From the NCBI GenBank assembly GCA_047602465.1, contig JASGHF010000001.1, positions 1,426,001-1,490,000 on the forward strand: a DNA stretch of 64,000 nucleotides, read 5' to 3'. Source of the stretch: JADZAI01 sp047602465. GTDB lineage: Bacteria > Pseudomonadota > Alphaproteobacteria > Micropepsales > Micropepsaceae. The position numbers and the translations under genes are program-made. Below are positions 1 to 7,417 of this stretch, one piece after another (within the stretch, counting starts at the first letter, position 1; each line of letters begins with the position of its first letter). Below the pieces are notes generated by a model that saw nothing but the letters and a program-made list of their open reading frames with translations, made no database searches and was not told the origin of the DNA.

Positions 1-156
1 GCGGACACCGCCCGTGCCCTGAACCAGATCGCCCGCCGCAGGGTCCGTAGCCAGGAAGCCGATCAGCATCGACCGGTCATCCTCATCCAGCAGCTTGCGC
101 GCTGCAGACAGGAAGGCCGGCGTCTCGACAACCGTAAGGAGTGCCTCCGACGACAT
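1..156 (-). CDS. RelE/ParE-family toxin, N-terminal part (cut by window start)
   Basis: Reading leftwards from an ATG at 154-156 gives 52 residues before the window ends. The reading starts MSSEALLTVVETPAFL, continues with a KLLDEDD stretch, and ends GDLVQGTGGVR. The pattern 'ETPAFL...LIGFLATDPAAGD...GTGGVRK' is typical of the RelE/HigB-like toxins grouped in COG4737, which usually cleave mRNA at the ribosome and are followed by an HTH antitoxin gene. The antitoxin would lie outside the window. The gene has a strong promoter and palindrome directly upstream, as expected for an autoregulated toxin-antitoxin pair. The assignment rests on recalled family resemblance over half the protein. Confidence 0.68.
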   Translation of the reverse strand, partial: MSSEALLTVVETPAFLSAARKLLDEDDRSMLIGFLATDPAAGDLVQGTGGVR

Positions 157-161
157 GCGCC

Positions 162-190
162 TGTATAATCCAATGGGTTACCTTTGTCCA
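162..190 (-). promoter_or_regulatory. Sigma70-like promoter of the toxin gene, apparently leaderless
   Basis: On the minus strand TGGACA (185-190) is followed by exactly 17 bases and then TATACA (162-167). This is close to the TTGACA-17-TATAAT consensus. Only five bases separate the -10 box from the ATG, so transcription should begin at or next to the start codon and the mRNA would have no ribosome binding site. Leaderless transcripts are common in alphaproteobacteria. The promoter assignment is inference from sequence. Confidence 0.6.
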
Positions 191-211
191 GCGTCATATG
201 ACCCATTGGAT
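168..211. promoter_or_regulatory. Inverted repeat, probable toxin-antitoxin operator
   Basis: ATCCAATGGGT (168-178) and its perfect complement ACCCATTGGAT (201-211) form an 11-bp inverted repeat with a 22-bp spacer. The left arm fills the spacer between the -10 and -35 boxes of the toxin promoter, and the right arm lies just upstream of the -35 box. Two turns of helix between arm centres suits a dimeric HTH antitoxin repressor. The binding protein is not in the window. Confidence 0.6.
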
Positions 212-475
212 GACAAATCGGCATTCGCCCGTTACAGGACTTTAATCCTTCTCTGCTTGATATATGATTTTGGTCCTATTATGTTCCTGTCTGCGGCGCG
301 GGGCCGTGGGGAGGGGCGATTGGGCTGGGGTGGTTGTCGGCGGGTGCGCGGGGTGGTGTGCGCGTGGGTCAGCGTTTGGAGCTGGCTGGGCGCGGTGATC
401 CGGCGGGGGAGACTGTGGCTCTGGGTTCCGGCTCAAGGCCGGGATGATACGTGGGGGTCTGCGCGGAGCGGCGCG

Positions 476-928
476 TCAGGCGTCGCCGTGGTCCGGGCGG
501 GCTTTGGCGGCCCAGGCGTCCGAGAGGTCGGTGAGGGTCGCGTCGAGGGCTTCGACGTGGAGGCGGAGGGCCTTGCCGGCGGAGAACTGGAGCGTGAGCG
601 TGCCCTGCCCGTCTTCGCCCGGCTCAAACGTGAGGGCGAGGAGCGAGAGGATCGTGTCCTTGGCGTCCTGCGGGATGCCGCGCGCTTCGACCTTGAGGAC
701 GTTTTCGATGTGAAGGCCGGAGCGGATGCGCGTGCCGGTTTTCGCGTTGCGGCCCTGCCCGTCCGCTTCCCAGCGGAAGCGGTTGAGGACGAGGGCGAAG
801 CGGCGGGCCTTTTTGAGATACGCCATGTCGGCGAGCGTCAGCACCGCGTCCTGCAGCAGCGCGGAGATCGCCTTCAGGTCTTCGGCGTCTTCGGCGGCGA
901 GGCGCAGCGGTGCGGGCGCGGCGGGCAT
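476..928 (-). CDS. DUF2948 family protein
   Basis: 150 residues. The N-terminal stretch LRLAAEDAEDLKAISALLQD and the central RRFALVLNRFRWEA are hallmarks of DUF2948, a family of unknown function found mainly in alphaproteobacteria. The start ATG lies 3 bp after the murA stop, so the gene is almost certainly in the murA operon and translationally coupled. The murA-DUF2948 pairing, often followed by hisD, is a conserved arrangement in the class. hisD does not follow here; the operon appears to end at this gene. Confidence 0.85.
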   Translation of the reverse strand: MPAAPAPLRLAAEDAEDLKAISALLQDAVLTLADMAYLKKARRFALVLNRFRWEADGQGRNAKTGTRIRSGLHIENVLKVEARGIPQDAKDTILSLLALTFEPGEDGQGTLTLQFSAGKALRLHVEALDATLTDLSDAWAAKARPDHGDA

Positions 929-931
929 GGC

Positions 932-2215
932 CTAGACGCCCTTCACGCGCTCGATATCCGCGCCGCACAAACGGAGCTTTTCTTCCAGACGCTCGAACCC
1001 CCGGTCGAGGTGATAGACGCGGTTGACGCGGGTTTCGCCCTCGGCGGCGAGCGCCGCGATGACGAGGCCGACGCTGGCGCGCAGATCCGTCGCCATGACG
1101 GGCGCGCCCTTGAGGCGCGGGGTGCCGGTGACGGTGGCGGTCTGGCCCTGGGTTTCGATCTTCGCGCCGAGGCGGTTCAGTTCCGGCACGTGCATGAAAC
1201 GGTTTTCGAAGATCGTCTCGGTGATGGTCGAGACGCCGTCGGCGGTGGCGAGGAAGGCCATCAGCTGGGCCTGCATGTCGGTGGGGAAGCCGGGGAACGG
1301 CTCGGTCGTCACGTCCACCGCGTGATGGCGGGCGCCGTTGCGATAGACATGCACGCCGCGATTGGTCTGGCGCAGGGTGACGCCGGATTTTTCCAGCACC
1401 TTCGCGAGCGATTCCAGATCGTCATAGCGCGCGCCGACCAGTTCGACATCGCCGCCGGTGGTGGCGACGGCCATGGCGAAGGTGCCGGCCTCGATACGGT
1501 CGGGCAGCACCTCGAACGTCGCGCCGGGGAGCGATTTTTTGCCCTGGATGCGCAGGGTGCGGGTGCCGATGCCGTCGACCTGCACGCCCATCGCGACGAG
1601 GAGGCGGGCGACGTCCTGAACCTCGGGTTCCAGGGCGACGTTTTCGAGGACGGTTTCGCCCTCGGCGAGCGCCGCAGCCATCAGCACGTTCTCGCTGGCG
1701 CCGACCGAAACGACGGGGAAGCGGAAATGGCCGCCCTTGAGGCCGCCGGGGGCCTCGGCCACCACATAGCCTTCCTCAAGCTCGATCTTCGCGCCGAGGG
1801 CTTCCAGGCCCTTGATGTGAAGATCGACCGGGCGCTGGCCGATGGCGCAGCCGCCGGGCAGCGAAACGCGGGCCTTGTGGGCGCGGGCGAGCAGCGGGCC
1901 GAGCACGAAGAAGCTGGCGCGCATTTTCCGCACCAGATCGTAGGGCGCTTCGGTGGAGCGAATCGTCGCCGCCTTCAGCGTCATGGTGTGGTTGAAGGCG
2001 CCGCCGGGGGCGTCGACCATCTCGATCTCGACGCCGAGAAGGCGGAGCAGTTCGCTGAGCTGGGCGATGTCGGCGAGGGCCGGCATGTTGGTGAGGGTGA
2101 GCGTCCCGGGCGTGAGAAGGCTCGCCACCATCAGCGGCAGGGCGGCGTTCTTGGCCCCCGAAATCGGAATGTCGCCGGTGAGGCGGTTGCCGCCGCGAAT
2201 GAGAATAGCGTCCAT
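932..2215 (-). CDS. murA: UDP-N-acetylglucosamine 1-carboxyvinyltransferase
   Basis: 427 residues. MurA transfers enolpyruvate from PEP to UDP-GlcNAc, the first committed step of peptidoglycan synthesis in the cytoplasm. The catalytic cysteine is Cys123 in PGGCAIGQRPVD, the motif that forms a covalent adduct with PEP or fosfomycin. The N-terminal GAKNAALPL (Lys22, Asn23) is also diagnostic. I chose the ATG at 2215 (MDAILIRGG) because family alignment starts there; the frame is open a further 23 codons upstream without conserved sequence. The presence of Cys rather than Asp predicts fosfomycin-sensitive chemistry. Confidence 0.97.
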   Translation of the reverse strand: MDAILIRGGNRLTGDIPISGAKNAALPLMVASLLTPGTLTLTNMPALADIAQLSELLRLLGVEIEMVDAPGGAFNHTMTLKAATIRSTEAPYDLVRKMRASFFVLGPLLARAHKARVSLPGGCAIGQRPVDLHIKGLEALGAKIELEEGYVVAEAPGGLKGGHFRFPVVSVGASENVLMAAALAEGETVLENVALEPEVQDVARLLVAMGVQVDGIGTRTLRIQGKKSLPGATFEVLPDRIEAGTFAMAVATTGGDVELVGARYDDLESLAKVLEKSGVTLRQTNRGVHVYRNGARHHAVDVTTEPFPGFPTDMQAQLMAFLATADGVSTITETIFENRFMHVPELNRLGAKIETQGQTATVTGTPRLKGAPVMATDLRASVGLVIAALAAEGETRVNRVYHLDRGFERLEEKLRLCGADIERVKGV

Positions 2216-2367
2216 AAACCCGATGCCGCGCTTGAGAGACGGCGGGATTATGGCTCTGCTCATGCCGCGCAGCGCTTCCCCCACCGGAAGGAGGCGGTTC
2301 TTAGAGGAAGGTGGCGGCTGTCACAATCACCACGTGATGAGGCGCCGCGCGATCGGGCGCTGCGCGA

Positions 2368-2517
2368 TCAGGGCCGGGTCTTGCCCGGTTCGGCCGGGGT
2401 TTCCGCAGCCTCTTTCTGGGCGCGCGACTGGGCCTTGCGGCGGCGGAGATTGGCCTTCAGCGCTTCGGCCTGGAGGCGTTCGCGTTCGGCCTTCTTTGCG
2501 TCGCGCGGGTCGGTCAT
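2368..2517 (-). CDS. Small conserved basic/acidic helical protein (49 aa)
   Basis: 49 residues starting MTDPRDAKKAERERLQ, rich in Ala, Arg, Lys and Glu, and predicted as one long amphipathic helix (LQAEALKANLRRRKAQ). Short proteins of this type with an 'ANLRRRKAQ' core recur upstream of murA in sphingomonads, as far as I recall, but have no assigned function. It lies 152 bp upstream of the murA start in the same direction. Strong charge patterning and the conserved-looking core argue for a real gene; the shortness keeps confidence moderate. Confidence 0.6.
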   Translation of the reverse strand: MTDPRDAKKAERERLQAEALKANLRRRKAQSRAQKEAAETPAEPGKTRP

Positions 2518-2608
2518 GGCGGGCTTTGGAGACCTTGAGGCATTTTCCGTCCGGCGGGGTTTGCGCCGGACACCGCTTCCTGTATAGCACCGCCCTCCCG
2601 CCGGACAG

Positions 2609-2683
<75 letters not shown>

Positions 2684-2859
2684 TCCCCCCTCCCCCCGAT
2701 ATCGCCCGGAAATCCGGGGCCTTTCGCGCCGTCGTATTTGCGTTAGGGAAACCGGCCGTTCGGGGGTAGCCTGTTCTCATCGCGGGCCACACAGACAGGG
2801 CGCCTGCGGCTGAAAGAGCCCATCAAAGGCTTTCGCCCCAAGAGACGGAGGGCAATGCC

Positions 2860-3201
2860 ATGAACAGCTCAGCCCACCACCCAGGCGACAACCGGCCGAT
2901 CGAGATCGGGTCAACGGAACCCGCGCGCGGCCAGACGAACCTCATCGCGTGCCAGTATGACGGCGTCGTCGTTCACTATCTCATCATGTCGAATATGCAG
3001 CTGACGGATCTGCTGGCCGATCAGGGCGAGCGGCTGGGCCTGTTCAGGATGCTGCAGACGGCGCGGCGCGACCTGACGCTGACCGACGTCCAGCGCTTCG
3101 ACTACGTCATCCAGTTCGGTCAGGCCGAAGCGCGCGCAGAACGGGCGGCGCGGGACGCGGCCTATGCCCTGGCCCACGACAGGCTGGCGGCGGAGGGCTG
3201 A
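2860..3201 (+). CDS. Hypothetical protein (113 aa)
   Basis: No family recognised. The 113-residue product is soluble and mixed in charge, with a C-terminal helix rich in Ala, Arg and Glu (QAEARAERAARDAAYALAHD). A good ribosome binding site, GGAGGG, precedes the ATG by seven bases. A two-codon open frame (ATG CCA TGA at 2855-2863) overlaps the start codon, which may couple or dampen initiation. The gene is convergent with the membrane gene that ends at 3206. Confidence 0.6.
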   Translation: MNSSAHHPGDNRPIEIGSTEPARGQTNLIACQYDGVVVHYLIMSNMQLTDLLADQGERLGLFRMLQTARRDLTLTDVQRFDYVIQFGQAEARAERAARDAAYALAHDRLAAEG

Positions 3202-3205
3202 ACCT

Positions 3206-3511
3206 TCAGGGCGTGCGGTCGGTGAAGTCGGCGTCGATCGTGGGGCCGGCGGGACCGCGCGCGCCCATGCCTGCGCCCATGCCGCCAGGCATGCCGCCGC
3301 CCTGCATCATCCTGACCATCGCCATGACGCCCTTGAGGCGCGCGGCGATCGCCCGGATCAGCACGAAGGCGATGGCGGCGAAGACGAGCGCCGCGACCGC
3401 AAGGCCGCCCAGGAAGCCGATCTTGGGGCTGAGCCAATAGACGATGCCGACGCCCGCCGAGACGAGGACGACATAGATGAAGACGACGATGCCGAGAATG
3501 CGCTGGATCAT
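3206..3511 (-). CDS. Small membrane protein with Gly/Met-rich tail (101 aa)
   Basis: Two hydrophobic segments (about residues 3-26 and 33-55) are followed by a basic stretch and then a tail rich in Gly and Met (MMQGGGMPGGMGAGMGARG). The function is unknown. It starts 13 bp after the stop of the transglutaminase gene and is in the same direction, so the two probably share a transcript. The Met/Gly tail could be disordered or metal-interacting, but that is speculation. Confidence 0.65.
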   Translation of the reverse strand: MIQRILGIVVFIYVVLVSAGVGIVYWLSPKIGFLGGLAVAALVFAAIAFVLIRAIAARLKGVMAMVRMMQGGGMPGGMGAGMGARGPAGPTIDADFTDRTP

Positions 3512-3524
3512 GCGTCCGTCTTAG

Positions 3525-4580
3525 CTAGGCAGCGGTGCGGCGCGCAATGGGGGCGGGGGTCGCGATGGGGGCGGGGGTGGCGATGGGCGCCGTGGTCGCG
3601 ATGGGGGATGGCGTTTCGGCGATCTCCTGCATCGGCTCGGTCTCGGTTTCGCCCTGGACCGGCGGGGTCGCGGCGCTGTCGACGGGGTGCGCCGGCTCGG
3701 GCCGGGCGTAGAGGGCCGTCACCTTCACCTCGATATCGACGTCGATCACGTCTTCCGGGTAGCCGGTATAGGAGCCGTGGACGGGCACGGCGTGTTCGGC
3801 ATCCGTCGCGACGCCGACACGCAGCAGGCTGGGGCTTTCGATGAGGCCGTTGGTCGGATCGAACTCCACCCAGCCGGGGCCGGGCAGATAGACCTCGGCC
3901 CAGGCATGTGTCGCGCCCGCGCCGGCGATGCCGGAGGCGCCGCCCCGGTCGAGCGCGGGATCGTAGAGATAGCCGGTGACGAAGCGCGCGCCGAAGCCGA
4001 GCGCCCGCGCCGCCTCGATGAACAGGGTCGCGAAATCGCGGCAGGTGCCGGCGCGGCGGCTGAGCGTTTCGCTGGGCGTCTGAACGCCTGAGGCGAAGCG
4101 CTGGGAATATGTGAAGCCGATGCGGATGGCGGCGTTGAGATCGCGCAGGGCCTGAAGCGTATCGGCGCCCGGCTTCACGATCTCCTGCGCCCAGGCGAGG
4201 ACGGCGGGGCTGCACTGACCATAGCGGCAGGAGAGGAACGGTCCGAGATTCAGGCGATCGTCGGGCGCGTAGATAGCGGGCCAGGTGGAGACTTCAGGCA
4301 GCAGCTCGATCGCCGCATCGCCCAGCGAATAGCGCGTGACCTCAAGATGGCTTTCGATCAGCAGTTCGTCGGTGGGCGCGTTGAAGGTGACGGTGGCGAT
4401 GGAATTGCCGAACACGTCATGCGCCCAGCGGACATGGGCGAGCGGCGACAATGTGAGCGTCGCGTGTTCGAGCCTGAGATCATGGCTGTCGGTGGGGCGC
4501 ACCATCAGACGATGCGGGCCAAGCTCGACGGGCCGTGCGTAACGGTAATGGGTGCGATGCTGAATGGCGTAACGCGACAT
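3525..4580 (-). CDS. Transglutaminase-like cysteine protease family protein
   Basis: 351 residues. The N-terminal half (about 1-110) matches the bacterial transglutaminase-like N-domain, and the core carries the papain-like triad: Cys in RAGTCRDFA, His in THAWAEVY and Asp in FDPTNG. These proteins are thought to act as peptidases or amidases rather than true transglutaminases; the substrate here is unknown. There is no signal peptide. The C-terminus after about residue 325 is an unusual low-complexity tail made of PIATPA-type repeats (see the repeat at 3544-3609). It shares a transcript with the small membrane protein downstream. Confidence 0.88.
   Translation of the reverse strand: MSRYAIQHRTHYRYARPVELGPHRLMVRPTDSHDLRLEHATLTLSPLAHVRWAHDVFGNSIATVTFNAPTDELLIESHLEVTRYSLGDAAIELLPEVSTWPAIYAPDDRLNLGPFLSCRYGQCSPAVLAWAQEIVKPGADTLQALRDLNAAIRIGFTYSQRFASGVQTPSETLSRRAGTCRDFATLFIEAARALGFGARFVTGYLYDPALDRGGASGIAGAGATHAWAEVYLPGPGWVEFDPTNGLIESPSLLRVGVATDAEHAVPVHGSYTGYPEDVIDVDIEVKVTALYARPEPAHPVDSAATPPVQGETETEPMQEIAETPSPIATTAPIATPAPIATPAPIARRTAA
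3544..3609. repeat. 18-bp tandem repeat encoding PIATPA units
   Basis: Units begin at 3544, 3562, 3580 and 3598 with the core GCGATGGGGGCGGGGGT. Units 1 and 2 differ at two positions, and units 3 and 4 are more diverged. On the minus strand each unit encodes six residues of the transglutaminase tail (PIATPA or PIATTA). The period is a multiple of three, so copy changes would not shift the frame. Confidence 0.85.
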
Positions 4581-4600
4581 CGTGAGGCCTTGAAAGAATA

Positions 4601-4635
4601 CGGCGGGGAGGACCTTGGGGGCGTCCTCCCCGCCG
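4601..4635 (-). terminator. Rho-independent terminator for the 4710-5084 gene
   Basis: CGGCGGGGAGGAC (4601-4613) pairs perfectly over 13 bp with GTCCTCCCCGCCG (4623-4635), leaving a 9-base loop. In the minus direction the stem is followed by TATTCTTTC. It lies between the unknown stress gene upstream and the transglutaminase gene. Confidence 0.75.
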
Positions 4636-4709
4636 CATCCGGAACGGCAAGGGCTGTGAGGGGACTAGTTCTGCCGCTCCGGGAGAAGTCGCTCCGTGAC
4701 CGCCTGAGG

Positions 4710-5084
4710 CTAGGCCGCGTAACGGCTGCTGGATTTGTCGCCGGCTTTGTCGCCCTTGAAGATGCGGCGCCAGATGCGGCCGACGACGGTCGAGTTCGCA
4801 GCCTGCACGTCTTCTTCGAGCGCACGGCGGCGCCAGTTGGCGACCTGTTTCAGCAGCGCCGCATCGTTGGCGCGGCGGCCTTCATCGGCCTGGTCCAGAC
4901 CCTGAGCCATGCCTTCGCCATCCGATTCCAGCTGGCGCGTGAGGTCGATCTCCCATTCCTCAAGCAGGCGCAGCTTCTGCGCGCGCGTGAGGTCCGGATC
5001 CTCGAACACCTCGGCCGGGCCGCTGTAATAGGCGGCCGGATTGGTCGCCACGATGTCGAAGTCGTTGGTGTCTTCGGTTGTCAT
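4710..5084 (-). CDS. Unknown stress-regulated protein (124 aa)
   Basis: I chose the ATG at 5084 (MTTEDTNDFDIV) because GGGAGG sits eight bases upstream and the EcfG promoter lies between it and the next in-frame ATG. The product has the pattern 'VFEDPDLTRAQKLRLLEEWEIDL', which recurs in uncharacterised alphaproteobacterial stress proteins, then a charged helical region and a basic C-terminus. It has no membrane segment. With its own EcfG promoter and terminator it is a monocistronic general-stress gene. The biochemical role is unknown. Confidence 0.78.
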   Translation of the reverse strand: MTTEDTNDFDIVATNPAAYYSGPAEVFEDPDLTRAQKLRLLEEWEIDLTRQLESDGEGMAQGLDQADEGRRANDAALLKQVANWRRRALEEDVQAANSTVVGRIWRRIFKGDKAGDKSSSRYAA

Positions 5085-5112
5085 GCCGGACCTCCCTGTC
5101 TGACACGAACAC

Positions 5113-5137
5113 AACGCGAATGGGCATGCGAAGTTCC
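5113..5137 (-). promoter_or_regulatory. EcfG (general stress sigma) promoter
   Basis: On the minus strand GGAAC (5133-5137), 16 bases, then CGTT (5113-5116). This is an exact match to the alphaproteobacterial EcfG consensus. The start codon of the 124-residue unknown gene is 29 bp downstream. Confidence 0.88.
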
Positions 5138-5151
5138 ATGCAGGAAAGGCG

Positions 5152-5185
5152 AAGGCGGCGGAACCCATGCGAGTTCCGCCGCCTT
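5152..5185. terminator. Hairpin at the end of the CsbD/PRC operon
   Basis: AAGGCGGCGGAAC (5152-5164) pairs over 13 bp with GTTCCGCCGCCTT (5173-5185). It lies 24 bp beyond the stop of the PRC-barrel gene and just upstream of the next EcfG promoter. In the minus direction only a weak T-run follows (CGCCTTTCC), so it may act as an attenuator or RNA stabiliser as much as a terminator. Confidence 0.6.
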
Positions 5186-5209
5186 TCAGAACGTCAGACC
5201 CGAGACGGC

Positions 5210-5566
5210 TTACGCCGCCTTGCGCCCGTAATAGGCATCGACACGGCGGCCGATGGCGCCATCGTCTTTCAGAAGTTCATCGAAGTCATAGACGGGCGCG
5301 GCCTTCAGCGCTTCCTTGCCGAGCGGGACGACGTAACCGCCGCGCTCCTTGTCGAAGTCGAGCAGCGACCAGGGAACGGCGTGGAATTTCTCGCCGATGC
5401 CGAGAAAGCCGCCGAAGCCGAGAACGGCGAACAGGATGCGATCGCTCATCTTGTCGAGGATCACGTCCTCGACATGGCCGATGCTTTCGCCGGCCGCGCT
5501 GTAGATGGTGGTGCCCTTCACGCGGGCGGCCGAAATGGCGCGCGTGTGACCCGAAGGGGTGCTCAT
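5210..5566 (-). CDS. PRC-barrel domain protein
   Basis: 118 residues. The central segment, from VKGTTIYSAAGESIGHVEDV to the GYVVPLGKEAL region, matches the PRC-barrel fold seen in RimM and photosynthetic reaction centre H subunits. Stand-alone PRC-barrel proteins are frequent members of alphaproteobacterial stress regulons, but their role is unclear. It is last in a five-gene minus-strand operon headed by the EcfG promoter at 7773-7797 and starts 24 bp after the CsbD gene. Confidence 0.88.
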   Translation of the reverse strand: MSTPSGHTRAISAARVKGTTIYSAAGESIGHVEDVILDKMSDRILFAVLGFGGFLGIGEKFHAVPWSLLDFDKERGGYVVPLGKEALKAAPVYDFDELLKDDGAIGRRVDAYYGRKAA

Positions 5567-5589
5567 GATGTCCTCCTTGCGTTCGTGGA

Positions 5590-5790
5590 TCAGTTGATGC
5601 GCTTGGCGAAATTGTCGAGCTGGCGCTCGGCCTCTTCTTTCGCCATGCCGTAGCGGGCCTGGATCTTGCCGGCGAGCTGATCGCGCTTTCCCGCGACTTC
5701 GGTCAGGTCGTCATCGGTGAGCTTGCCCCACTGTTCCTTGACCTTGCCGCTGAGCTGTTTCCAGCCGCCTTCGATGCGATCCCAGTTCAT
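5590..5790 (-). CDS. CsbD family stress protein
   Basis: 66 residues from the ATG at 5790 (MNWDRIEGGWKQLSGKVKEQ), the characteristic CsbD N-terminus, ending with the usual R-Y-G-x-x-K-E-E-A-E helix. CsbD-like proteins are small, hydrophilic and strongly induced by general stress; in Bacillus csbD is SigB-dependent. The biochemical function is unknown. The longer in-frame reading upstream lacks family similarity. It sits inside the EcfG operon between the AI-2E-family transporter and the PRC-barrel gene. Confidence 0.92.
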   Translation of the reverse strand: MNWDRIEGGWKQLSGKVKEQWGKLTDDDLTEVAGKRDQLAGKIQARYGMAKEEAERQLDNFAKRIN

Positions 5791-5839
5791 CGCGTTCTCC
5801 TGTCTGCATTGGGTGGCGCGCGGCGGGTCGTCGTAACGG

Positions 5840-7030
5840 TCAGGCCGCGCTTGCCTTTTGAACGCCCCGGGCGGGTTTGCGTTCCTTGGCCGTTCCGTTC
5901 GCACGCTTGCGGCGAATGGTGATGGGCGGCGGCGGCGGGGGTTCGTGCCTGGGCTTGGTGACCGGCGCGAGCAGCGCGGCGATCGGCTGAAGCGCGGGCG
6001 TGTGTTTGGAGAAGGTGTAGATGACGATCAGCAGCGGCGCGGCGATGATCGCGGCGGGAATGCCCCACAGCCAGACGACGAAGGCCAGCGAAACGAACAG
6101 CGCCACGGGATTGAGTTCGATCCGGCGCGCCATCACCCACGGCGCGATGAGCTGCGATTCGATCGCGTTGATGAAGAGAAGGATCGCAGGCCCCAGAAGC
6201 CCCTGCACCAGGGTGGGTTCCGTCGCGATGCCGACGACGGCGCTGGCGAGGATAACGGAGGTCGGGCCTATCACCGGGATGTAGCAGGCCAGACCATAGA
6301 TGAGGCCCCAGACCAGCGGGTCTTCCATGCCGAAGGCATAGAAGGCGGCGGTGGTGACGACGGCGACGCCCGCGTTGATGCAGGTGAGGATGAAGAGATA
6401 GGCGGTGACGTTCTTGCCGACATCGCGCACGGCGCGCGCCATGCGGACGCGGCCGTTGAAATCGCCGCCCGAGATGATGAAGCGGCGGCGGAGATCGGTG
6501 CGGAGCGCCAGAAGGAAGAGCGTCAGGAAGAGGACATAGACCGTCTGGCTGGCGATGTTGGCGCCGGTGGAGAGGAATGAGCCGACCATGCCCTCGCCCG
6601 CCGCAGCGACAGCAGCGCCGGGCGTCGCGGTGGTGCCCTGGATGCGGTTGGATATCTGTTCGACGACCTGGAGCTGCTCCTTGAGGGGCTTGAGCTTCTG
6701 GTCGATCTGGCGCGCCATGCGCGGCGCATCCTGCATCCATTCGGCGACGGCCGGCGTCACGATGCTGATGACGGTGATGATGCCGGCGGCCGCCATCGCG
6801 ACGGTGAGGACGGCGGAGATGCCATCGGGAATGCGCAGGCGCGAAAGCGTGCGCGCGATAGGCGAGAGCACCAGCGCGAGGACGATGGCGTAGGCGGTCG
6901 GCAGGAGAATGGCGGCGGCGAAATCGAGGATGAAAAGCACAGCCGCGAGCGCGACCACCCACAGCGCGACGCCCCAGGATGTCTCGAAGGCGTTCTGCCG
7001 GATGGCGACCTGGACCGGTTTGCCGCTCAT
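5840..7030 (-). CDS. AI-2E family transporter-like membrane protein
   Basis: 396 residues with about eight membrane segments and the PF01594 pattern: paired N-terminal helices, a long loop (about 95-160) and the conserved GPTSVILASAVVG and LLFINAIESQLIAPWVM regions. Members of this family include TqsA and YdiK; substrates are mostly unproven, so the AI-2 name should not be taken literally. The C-terminus has a proline run and a basic tail. It lies in an operon with small stress proteins, which suggests a role in membrane or osmotic adaptation (inference). Confidence 0.88.
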   Translation of the reverse strand: MSGKPVQVAIRQNAFETSWGVALWVVALAAVLFILDFAAAILLPTAYAIVLALVLSPIARTLSRLRIPDGISAVLTVAMAAAGIITVISIVTPAVAEWMQDAPRMARQIDQKLKPLKEQLQVVEQISNRIQGTTATPGAAVAAAGEGMVGSFLSTGANIASQTVYVLFLTLFLLALRTDLRRRFIISGGDFNGRVRMARAVRDVGKNVTAYLFILTCINAGVAVVTTAAFYAFGMEDPLVWGLIYGLACYIPVIGPTSVILASAVVGIATEPTLVQGLLGPAILLFINAIESQLIAPWVMARRIELNPVALFVSLAFVVWLWGIPAAIIAAPLLIVIYTFSKHTPALQPIAALLAPVTKPRHEPPPPPPITIRRKRANGTAKERKPARGVQKASAA

Positions 7031-7048
7031 CGCACGCTCCTCGCCGTT

Positions 7049-7393
7049 CTATTTATTCGCGCCATCGCCGGAGGAGCGGGTGAAGAGGAACGCCGCCGCC
7101 GCGCCGATAATGCCCAGCGACATCAGCGGGCGCCTGGAGATGAGGCCCAGCACCACGTTCGCCGCGCCGCTGCTGGCGAGGCCCGCGAGAAGCGCGCTGC
7201 GCTTGGCCGCCTCCACGCGGTTCCTGGCGATCATGCCGCCAATGGCGGCGATGACGAGGAAAACGCCGCCCGTCACGGCCGCAGCGCCCGCCGCGCCCAG
7301 CGACGGGCTGAGCGCGGCGAAGATCGCAAAGGCGAACATTCCGAACCCGATCCAGAGCGCGCCCCAGAGCGCAATGACGGCGACAGGCAGCAC
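7049..7393 (-). CDS. Small membrane protein (114 aa)
   Basis: Three hydrophobic stretches (about 4-30, 36-56 and 90-106) are separated by a short basic loop (ARNRVEAAKRSALL). The start is a GTG at 7393; the only near alternative is an internal ATG at codon 19 that would cut the first helix. The gap from the upstream DUF883-like gene is 24 bp and to the transporter 18 bp, so it is an operon member. No family assigned; two-plus-one helix proteins of this kind often accompany DUF883 proteins. Confidence 0.65.
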   Translation of the reverse strand: MLPVAVIALWGALWIGFGMFAFAIFAALSPSLGAAGAAAVTGGVFLVIAAIGGMIARNRVEAAKRSALLAGLASSGAANVVLGLISRRPLMSLGIIGAAAAFLFTRSSGDGANK

Positions 7394-7417
7394 TGAGGTT
7401 TCCCCGACGAAGAAAGG

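Larger units (their letters stand above)
157..475. other. Intergenic gap of about 320 bp
   Basis: Apart from the toxin promoter and operator at its left end, this stretch holds no convincing gene. It starts AT-rich (to about 290) and then becomes G-rich low-complexity sequence. At 428-442 there is a small palindrome, CCGGC-TCAAG-GCCGG, inside the context TGGGTTCCGGCT...GGGATGAT. That context resembles a dispersed intergenic repeat of alphaproteobacteria (consensus recalled as TGGGTCCCCGC...GCGGGGATGAC). Confidence 0.5.

Noticed and set aside
95..2587. Long plus-strand reading of 830 codons across 0.1-2.6 kb
   Set aside because: It is antisense to murA and DUF2948, whose catalytic motifs are clear; the reading has low-complexity Gly/Arg/Asp composition typical of high-GC shadows.
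2741..2750. CGTTAGGGAA (also at 24238-24247), the same 10 bases as at the true EcfG -10 site near 13873
   Set aside because: No GGAAC lies 16-17 bases upstream at 2741 or 24238; at 24238 the sequence is mostly the ribosome site of phhA.
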